From NCBI RefSeq assembly GCF_020564625.1, contig NZ_JAJBZT010000002.1:451141-515140 (forward strand): a stretch of DNA of 64,000 bases, in the 5' to 3' direction. The notes under the pieces were generated by a model. The model searched no databases. It saw only the letters and a list, made by a program, of their open reading frames with translations, and was not told the DNA's origin. Positions 57,821-64,000 of the stretch are shown here, piece by piece (the first letter of the stretch is position 1; each line of letters opens with the position of its first letter). The translations under genes were made by a program, and so were the position numbers. The stretch is from Leeia speluncae. Its GTDB lineage: Bacteria; Pseudomonadota; Gammaproteobacteria; Burkholderiales; Leeiaceae.

Positions 57821-58016
57821 TTTTATTGGCTCCCCTTAAAAGGGCATTCTACCCGAATGTAGAAAAAGGGATAAATTCATTCCATTAAATAGTTGAATGC
57901 TTGAGCGATGAGACAAATAACCCTATAAATAATAGGGGAAGATGGAAAAGACATTGAAACGTTGGCTGCATCTAGTGTTATGCTAATCCTTTGCACTTCT
58001 GACTGCGGAGAATCGA

Positions 58017-59675
58017 GTGTCTTTACAATCCATAAAGCCCAGCAAACCGATCATCAGCTTTGAACGGTTCTCGGTTTTAATCGTGGAAGACAACCAAGCG
58101 ATGCGCGAAAGCATGAAATCGATGATGAATGCGATTGGCATCACACGTATCGATATTGCCCAGCGTGCGGCAGAAGCAAGGAAAAAATTCTCCGGCAAAC
58201 AATTCGATATTGTCTTGTGTGATTACATGCTCGACCCCGAAGGAATGAATGGTCAGGAGCTGCTGGAAGAGCTTCGTATTTCTAAGCAAATTACAGCTGA
58301 AACTATCTTTATCATGACCACTGCGGAGCGGATCTACGAAAAGGTCGTGGCCGCTGCGGAATATGGTCCGGATGATTACATCTTAAAACCCTTCTCACAT
58401 GATGTATTGTTTTCCAGATTAAATCGGGCGATTGAACGAAAAACCGCATTAGGTGAAGTGTATCAACTCATAGAAAAGCGGGATTTAGATAATGCCATTT
58501 TGGCCTGTGATACTGGGCTAAAAAAAGCCCCGCGTTTTGTGGTGGATTTTCTGCGCTTGAAAGCAGAGTTGTTGCTTCAGCAAGATCGTCATGAAGAAGC
58601 ACAAAAGCTCTACGACGATATTCTTAGCCATAAGGCAGTACCTTGGGCTAAATACGGCATGGCTCAGATTTTCCAAGCCACCAGTCAGCTAGAACTGGCG
58701 GGAGAGGCTTTAAAAGAGTTGGTCGCGGATAATCCGCATTTTCTAAGGGCGTATGACACGCTAGCACAAGTCCAAAGAGAAAGTGGCGACCCAGAAGGGG
58801 CGCAAGCCACTTTGCAAAAAGCGGTTGATAGATCGCTTAGTATTGCCCGTGTGTTAGAAATTGGCGAGTTAGCCAAAGAGAATGGCGACTTACAAACTGC
58901 TGAAATTATGTTTGGTAAGGCGGTAAGTCGGGCGGGTATTTCTGAGTTAATTAAGCCAGATCATGTATTGGGCTTAGCGGCTGTCAAAAGTGAACTCGGT
59001 AAGCACGATGATGCATTATCTGTGCTATCGCAAGGTAAGCGCTCGATGCATAGCACCGAGATGAATATCACCGCATCAGTGGTAGAGGCGCGTATCTATG
59101 CAGAAAAAGGCAATCATGAGCACGCCAGGAAAATGCTTGATCAAGCATTAGCGTTGATGAAACGAGATGGCGTCGGGATTAGTAGTGAACTGGCGCCGGA
59201 AGTGATCAAAGCCTGTTTGCTGCTTGATCACCCTGAAACGTTGGAGTTGGCGCAGTCGGTACTAGAACAGCATTCAGACGAGAAACTGCGCAAAAATATT
59301 GAAAACTTGTTCATGCGCAATGGTAAGTCCGACTTCTTCAACAAGGCCTCTCAAGGTGCTGTGGAAGTGGTGACCAAAATCAATAATGATGGTGTGCAAG
59401 CGGCTAGCCGTGGTGACTTTAAAACGGCGATTAAGCTGATGACCGATGCGTACAATCGAATGCCTGCCAATACGCGGGTGGCGATTAACTTATCTAAGAT
59501 CCTGATTGCAGCACTTGAGAAAAATGGCTATGACCAAGACTACGCGACACAGGTAGAAAATATTGTTCTAAATATCAGCTCGGTAAAAGACAATCAAATT
59601 CGCCAACAAGTGCAAGTGGTGAAACAAAAACTCATTCAAATTCTAAGTCGTCAGGGGAAATCATGGCGCAATTAA
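58017..59675 (+). CDS. response regulator with TPR repeats
   Basis: 552 residues, GTG start behind GGAG. Receiver domain (about 18-140, LIVEDNQAMRESM and DYMLDPEGMNG with the phosphorylatable Asp, ILKPF with the conserved Lys). The rest is TPR-like helical repeats (AILACDTGLKKAPRFVVDFLRLKAELLLQQDRHEEAQKLYDD...). The output is probably protein interaction. It overlaps the next gene by 13 bp, so the two act together. Confidence 0.88.
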   Translation: MSLQSIKPSKPIISFERFSVLIVEDNQAMRESMKSMMNAIGITRIDIAQRAAEARKKFSGKQFDIVLCDYMLDPEGMNGQELLEELRISKQITAETIFIMTTAERIYEKVVAAAEYGPDDYILKPFSHDVLFSRLNRAIERKTALGEVYQLIEKRDLDNAILACDTGLKKAPRFVVDFLRLKAELLLQQDRHEEAQKLYDDILSHKAVPWAKYGMAQIFQATSQLELAGEALKELVADNPHFLRAYDTLAQVQRESGDPEGAQATLQKAVDRSLSIARVLEIGELAKENGDLQTAEIMFGKAVSRAGISELIKPDHVLGLAAVKSELGKHDDALSVLSQGKRSMHSTEMNITASVVEARIYAEKGNHEHARKMLDQALALMKRDGVGISSELAPEVIKACLLLDHPETLELAQSVLEQHSDEKLRKNIENLFMRNGKSDFFNKASQGAVEVVTKINNDGVQAASRGDFKTAIKLMTDAYNRMPANTRVAINLSKILIAALEKNGYDQDYATQVENIVLNISSVKDNQIRQQVQVVKQKLIQILSRQGKSWRN

Positions 59676-60322
59676 TCCCTACCCTACTGGCTGCTGTGGT
59701 GCATGACAATAAAAACCTCATGCATGAAGTGTTGCTGCGAATTGATGCGATTGCTGCGGATGAGCGAGCAGAGCCCATTAAATCAGACATCGAACAACTT
59801 CGACAAAAGTTGAAACATCTTGTGGATGGCTCGCTCAGCGTTTTATCGCTTTATCAGCGCAATATGGATAAAGAGTCGCTGCAGTTGAACTACAACACGG
59901 TGACTTTAGCGGACTTCCTGCAAGAGATCTTGGATGAGTCGACTGACAGTGTGGCCCAGAAAGGGCTAGAAATGGAAGTGCTGTTAGACGATGAGTTACC
60001 ATCGGTGTGGATTTTTGATGCAGATATGGTGCGATTAGCGATTAAGGTGGGCATTCAAAATGCCCTAGATTTTGCACAACACCGTATTGAGGTCGTTTGC
60101 TACTCTGAAGATAGCCGTTTATGCATCAGTATAGAAGATGACGGTGAATATGATTCCGATAGCGTCCCTATTCATCGGCCAAGTGCATCTGGCGTAGGGA
60201 TTATGCTGGCTAACCAGCTATTAGCCGCCCATGAAGATCAGAAAACCGGCAGAAAAGGGGAAGTTAAATTTGAGCGCAGCACCAGATTATCTGGCGCCGC
60301 GCTTCGCTGCTATTTGCCTTGA
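59663..60322 (+). CDS. histidine-kinase-like protein (HATPase only partly canonical)
   Basis: 219 residues. AVVHDNKNLMHEVLLRI (residues 11-27) carries a His in an HDxKN-type H-box, followed by an HATPase-like domain: N-box AIKVGIQNALDF, SIEDDGEY instead of DTGxG, and ASGVGIMLANQLL. It has no sensor or membrane part, so it likely receives its signal by binding the TPR response regulator. Kinase or phosphatase activity is uncertain given the unusual G-boxes. Confidence 0.75.
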   Translation: MAQLIPTLLAAVVHDNKNLMHEVLLRIDAIAADERAEPIKSDIEQLRQKLKHLVDGSLSVLSLYQRNMDKESLQLNYNTVTLADFLQEILDESTDSVAQKGLEMEVLLDDELPSVWIFDADMVRLAIKVGIQNALDFAQHRIEVVCYSEDSRLCISIEDDGEYDSDSVPIHRPSASGVGIMLANQLLAAHEDQKTGRKGEVKFERSTRLSGAALRCYLP

Positions 60323-61224
60323 TGATGTAGGCGTTGGGCAAGCATCACCATGCCCACTGCGCCTAAAATGATGAGCATAGCAAACCCCATTTTGGGGGAA
60401 ACATGCTCATTATTAAGTACTACTCCTAAAGTCACCGCCACCATTGGATTCACATAAGCATAGCTTGTCGCCAATGCCGGTCTTACATTTCTCATTAAGT
60501 ACGAGTAGGCTGAATACGCCAAAATCGAGCCAAACACGGCTAAATAAAGCATGGCTAAGATGGAATGCGTAGTTGGTATTGCATGTAAGCGCTCTCCCCT
60601 TGTAAAGCCAAAGATTAGCATCAATGCGCCCCCCATTAGCATTTGGGTAGCACTGCCCATCATACCGTTGGCGAGTGGTAAGCGTTTACCAATAACCGTG
60701 CCTAATGCCCAGCAAGCCGCCGCAGAGAGTAGCAAAAAGATACCTAAGGGCTGTGCGAGTAGTGTTTTTTCACTATTGAGTAAGACGATTCCTGCAAAGC
60801 CAGTCACAATCCCCGACCACTCTAGCCAGTGGGCTGGTTGCCGATTCACTAGGTGGCCAAAAATCAGCGCAAATAAAGGCACCGTAGCAATCATAATGGC
60901 GGCGACGCCACTTGGCATCCATTGTTCGGCAATCGTCACTAAACCATTGCCACCAGCCATCATCAATAGGCCCATTAATGCTGCGGCACGCCATTGCTGG
61001 CGGGTAGGCATTGTTTCGCCTCGTGACAAGCACCATAGAAACATCGCGGTTCCTGCTAATAAAAACCGTGTCCCGGCCATCAGCAACGGCGGAATGCTCT
61101 CAATGGCCCATGCAATCCCAAGGTACGTGGATCCCCATACGATATAGACGGACAGCAAAGCGATGATCACTGTTGGACTAAACATCGTTGGACGAGCGGG
61201 AGGAGAGATCGCAGTGGCTGACAT
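60310..61224 (-). CDS. EamA/DMT-family exporter (YedA-like)
   Basis: 304 residues, ten membrane helices in two EamA halves (VYIVWGSTYLGIAWAIESIPPLLMAGTRFLLAGTAMFLW; SYAYVNPMVAVTLGVVLNNE). Exports small metabolites or drugs; substrate unknown. Its 3' end overlaps the convergent kinase-like gene by 13 bp. Confidence 0.88.
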   Translation of the reverse strand: MSATAISPPARPTMFSPTVIIALLSVYIVWGSTYLGIAWAIESIPPLLMAGTRFLLAGTAMFLWCLSRGETMPTRQQWRAAALMGLLMMAGGNGLVTIAEQWMPSGVAAIMIATVPLFALIFGHLVNRQPAHWLEWSGIVTGFAGIVLLNSEKTLLAQPLGIFLLLSAAACWALGTVIGKRLPLANGMMGSATQMLMGGALMLIFGFTRGERLHAIPTTHSILAMLYLAVFGSILAYSAYSYLMRNVRPALATSYAYVNPMVAVTLGVVLNNEHVSPKMGFAMLIILGAVGMVMLAQRLHHQGK

Positions 61225-61414
61225 GATATAAATCCTAAAGAGTCGTTAGGCGGTTGCCTGTCTTCCTATTCATGAAGGCCAGTAAAAGGGCATTTATGAA
61301 GGTTGGAATGAGATTTATTCTAATCAGATTGCGGTAATAAATGCAGTGGGGTTAAGTGGAAAAAATGAAATAACACTTTTGTTTAAAAGGCCAAACAGTG
61401 TTTTGGCTTTGAAA
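61225..61414. other. intergenic gap before the accC terminator
   Basis: AT-rich region between the EamA start and accC end; no gene or clear regulatory site seen. Confidence 0.4.
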
Positions 61415-61447
61415 ACAATAATGCCCGCACAAGGCGGGCATTATTGT
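61415..61447 (-). terminator. terminator of the aroQ-accB-accC operon
   Basis: ACAATAATGCCCGC and GCGGGCATTATTGT, 14-bp perfect arms with a 5-base loop. Confidence 0.8.
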
Positions 61448-61462
61448 ATGCAGACAACCGGC

Positions 61463-62818
61463 TTATTCGCCTTTTTTCAGTGCTTCTAAGCGATGCTCTA
61501 GGTAGTGAATACTAGTACCACCTTTTATAAATGCTGCATCAAGCATTAATTCCTGATGTAGTGGGATATTGGTTTTAATACCGCCAACCATCATCTCAGA
61601 AAGTGCAATACGCATTTTTGCCATCGCTTGCTCACGGGTTTTTCCATAAGCAATCAGCTTCGCTACCATCGAATCATAGTTCGATGGAACACGATAACCT
61701 TGGTAAATATGTGAATCTACACGAATACCAGGACCACCAGGCGCATGATAAGTAGTGACCACACCTGGCGATGGGATGAAATTGAATGGATCTTCCGCAT
61801 TAATACGGCATTCAAATGCATGACCTGTCAGGTGAACGTCTTTCTGGCTAAACGATAGCTTCTGACCCGCAGCAATTTTAATCTGTTCTTGAACAATATC
61901 AATGCCGGTAATCATTTCGGTCACAGGGTGCTCTACCTGAACGCGGGTGTTCATTTCAATGAAGTAGAACTCGCCGTTTTCAAACAAGAACTCAAATGTA
62001 CCTGCGCCACGATAGCCAATGCGACGACATGCTTCTGCACATGCCTCGCCTACTTTTTGGCGTTGCGCCGCTGTAATACCTGGTGCTGGTGCTTCTTCAA
62101 TCACCTTTTGGTGACGACGCTGCATCGAGCAATCACGTTCACCTAAGTAAACCGCATTGCCATGCTCATCAGCCAATACCTGAATTTCCACGTGACGTGG
62201 ATTTTCTAGGAATTTTTCCATGTAGACAGTTGGGTTACCGAATGCGGCACCGGCTTCTGTTCGGGTCATTTGAACAGAATTGATCAATGAACCTTCAGAA
62301 TGCACGACACGCATCCCACGACCACCACCACCGCCAGCCGCTTTAATGATGACTGGATAGCCAATTTCCTTAGCTATTTTCATGATCTCTTTCGGATCAT
62401 CCGGTAGTGCACCACCAGAACCAGGTACACAAGGTACACCTGCTTCAATCATGGCTTGCTTAGCAGACACCTTGTCACCCATTTTGCGAATGGTGTCAGG
62501 GCGTGGGCCGATAAAGACAAAGCCACTTTTTTCTACGCGCTCAGCAAAGTCTGCGTTTTCAGACAAGAAGCCGTAGCCTGGGTGAATCGCTTGTGCGTCT
62601 GTCACTTCTGCCGCAGAAATAATCGCTGGCACATTTAAGTAACTTTGATTGCTTGGTGCTGGACCAATACAAACAGACTCATCTGCCAACTTCACGTATT
62701 TCGCTTCGCGGTCCACGTCAGAGTGAACAACAACGGTTTTAATGCCCATTTCACGGCATGCACGTTGAATGCGTAGTGCGATTTCGCCACGGTTGGCAAT
62801 CAGAATTTTTTCAAACAT
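61463..62818 (-). CDS. accC: acetyl-CoA carboxylase, biotin carboxylase subunit
   Basis: 451 residues, full length. [23 protein letters not shown] start, ATP-grasp [11 protein letters not shown] loop, [20 protein letters not shown] and [14 protein letters not shown] motifs. Carboxylates biotin on AccB in fatty-acid synthesis. Confidence 0.98.
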   Translation of the reverse strand: MFEKILIANRGEIALRIQRACREMGIKTVVVHSDVDREAKYVKLADESVCIGPAPSNQSYLNVPAIISAAEVTDAQAIHPGYGFLSENADFAERVEKSGFVFIGPRPDTIRKMGDKVSAKQAMIEAGVPCVPGSGGALPDDPKEIMKIAKEIGYPVIIKAAGGGGGRGMRVVHSEGSLINSVQMTRTEAGAAFGNPTVYMEKFLENPRHVEIQVLADEHGNAVYLGERDCSMQRRHQKVIEEAPAPGITAAQRQKVGEACAEACRRIGYRGAGTFEFLFENGEFYFIEMNTRVQVEHPVTEMITGIDIVQEQIKIAAGQKLSFSQKDVHLTGHAFECRINAEDPFNFIPSPGVVTTYHAPGGPGIRVDSHIYQGYRVPSNYDSMVAKLIAYGKTREQAMAKMRIALSEMMVGGIKTNIPLHQELMLDAAFIKGGTSIHYLEHRLEALKKGE

Positions 62819-62889
62819 GTTAGATTCTCCGTGAGGAAGAAACCAGAATGAGGCAGGTGTTAATCAACCTGCCTTGTCTTTCTCAGGAA

Positions 62890-63345
62890 TTACTCGATGA
62901 CGAATAGTGGCTCGCCGTATTCAACTGGCTGGCCATTTTCGATCAAGACAGCTTTCACCACGCCGGCGCGGTCAGCTTCGATTTCATTCATTAGTTTCAT
63001 CGCTTCGATAATACAGAGGCGATCGCCAACGCTAACAGACTGGCCAACGTCAACAAATGCTTTTGCACCTGGTGCACCTGCACGGTAGAAAGTACCTACC
63101 ATTGGTGATTTTACTAGGCTTGCATCTGCATAGCCTGGTGCTGCTGCAGGTTCAGCCGCTGCTGGTGCTGCTGCAGCCACTGGTGCTGCTGCAGGGATAA
63201 TTTGCTGCATTGGTGCAGCATAGGTTGGTGCATGTGCAACGGTGCTGGTGATACGAACTTTTTCTTCACCTTCGGTGACTTCTAGCTCGGCAATACCAGA
63301 TTCTTGAACTAGATCAATTAGCTTCTTTAGCTTACGCAAATCCAT
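62890..63345 (-). CDS. accB: biotin carboxyl carrier protein of acetyl-CoA carboxylase
   Basis: 151 residues. N-terminal helical region, Ala/Pro-rich linker (40-75), and the biotinyl domain with [11 protein letters not shown], the biotinylated Lys. Acts with AccC, 71 bp downstream. Confidence 0.98.
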   Translation of the reverse strand: MDLRKLKKLIDLVQESGIAELEVTEGEEKVRITSTVAHAPTYAAPMQQIIPAAAPVAAAAPAAAEPAAAPGYADASLVKSPMVGTFYRAGAPGAKAFVDVGQSVSVGDRLCIIEAMKLMNEIEADRAGVVKAVLIENGQPVEYGEPLFVIE

Positions 63346-63369
63346 GTAGGTCTCCTTGAATGCGAAGAG

Positions 63370-63822
63370 TTAGCCTGCCAGCTTGGCAAGGGCGTGTTCT
63401 AGCGCGTAAAGGTAGCCATCCGCGCCCAAACCACAAATTACCCCAACCGCCTTATCCGAAAAATAAGAATGATGACGGAAAGGCTCTCTGGCATGAACAT
63501 TGGACAGATGAACTTCAATGAAAGGGATCTCGACTGCAGACAGCGCATCACGAAGTGCGACGCTGGTATGAGTAAATGCAGCCGGATTGATAATGATGTA
63601 ATCCGTACCGTCCGTTCTCGCTGCATGAATTCTGTCAATAAGCACATGCTCAGCATTGCTTTGCAGATAATCGAGCGAGGCACCCCGCTCAGCCGCAATT
63701 GCTTGCAGACGAGCGTTGATATCGGCGAGGGTCAGACTCCCGTAATGTTCGGGCTCCCGAGTACCAAGCAGATTCAGGTTTGGGCCGTGCAGCACCAAGA
63801 TTTTTGGTGTTGGGGTAGTCAT
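63370..63822 (-). CDS. aroQ: 3-dehydroquinate dehydratase, type II
   Basis: 150 residues from ATG 63822 (AAGG upstream); the frame opens 12 codons earlier. [20 protein letters not shown] start, [18 protein letters not shown] and [20 protein letters not shown] with the catalytic His. Shikimate pathway. Heads the aroQ-accB-accC operon common in proteobacteria. Confidence 0.97.
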   Translation of the reverse strand: MTTPTPKILVLHGPNLNLLGTREPEHYGSLTLADINARLQAIAAERGASLDYLQSNAEHVLIDRIHAARTDGTDYIIINPAAFTHTSVALRDALSAVEIPFIEVHLSNVHAREPFRHHSYFSDKAVGVICGLGADGYLYALEHALAKLAG

Positions 63823-64000
63823 TTCACTACCTTCTGCGGGACGGTTTAGATTTTGCATGGGCGCAAGTTTGCCGCAAAATGCACGAAATTGTCCAGTTTT
63901 TCACGCAAAATTCTGATACATGGTCGTAAAATGACTGGAAAGACTGATGTTATCTGAATCATTGGTCACCTACCATTTGTTGTAGTATCGGTAACAATTT

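Noticed and set aside
60551..61147. 198-codon plus-strand frame
   Set aside because: Antisense shadow of the EamA exporter gene.

Overview
This is a chromosomal window around the replication origin of a Gram-negative betaproteobacterium, most likely of the order Neisseriales. The evidence is the block dnaA, dnaN, gyrB without recF, divergent from rpmH-rnpA-yidD-yidC-mnmE, followed by mnmG-rsmG-parA-parB. Six parS-like palindromes are spread over about 52 kb, and DnaA boxes lie between dnaN and dnaA. Genus cannot be told from sequence alone.

Layout. 1-3300: a cluster of small orphan genes resembling polymorphic-toxin immunity genes, starting with a gene cut by the window edge. 3354-7498: small envelope genes and a GbsR-regulated operon (DUF2269, SDR-DoxX fusion, DCC protein). 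7611-12107: AraC regulator, amine-type FAD oxidase, cupin and iron alcohol dehydrogenase. 12262-18461: signalling block (MHYT hybrid kinase, HD-GYP response regulator, chemotaxis receptor). 18580-21960: NAD salvage (nadV, prs-like) divergent from its NrtR regulator, with two operators. 22048-27900: LysE/LysR pair, Fic protein, MerR/MFS pair, an HNH pseudogene and small hypotheticals. 27954-37628: replication and origin block plus the rpmH-to-mnmE operon.

37611-45682 is an integrated mobile element of about 8 kb in the 3' end of mnmE. It is bounded by an imperfect 18-bp direct repeat (16/18 identical) at the same gene end used by SGI1-type islands. Its gene set is P4-like: tyrosine integrase, AlpA regulator, zinc-ribbon primase, DUF3631 helicase-like ATPase and small unknowns. 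It has integrase arm-type repeats at both ends, two iteron-like clusters 4 kb apart, and a multi-hairpin RNA that looks like a C4/CI antisense immunity RNA, set among three copies of a 15-bp repeat. No recognisable cargo is present.

45685-50177: an HD hydrolase and two different 2-isopropylmalate synthases, one with an N-terminal helix-turn-helix extension. Both have TGTCTAA motifs in their promoters. 50552-52472 holds the most unusual item: seven nearly identical 41-residue secreted peptide genes on an exact 179-bp period, in clusters of three and four, each behind a duplicated leader and separated by a decayed AraC-type fragment. 52572-56850: parB, parA, rsmG, mnmG. 57059-63822: TSUP transporter, a two-gene TPR response regulator/kinase-like pair, an EamA exporter, and accC, accB, aroQ.
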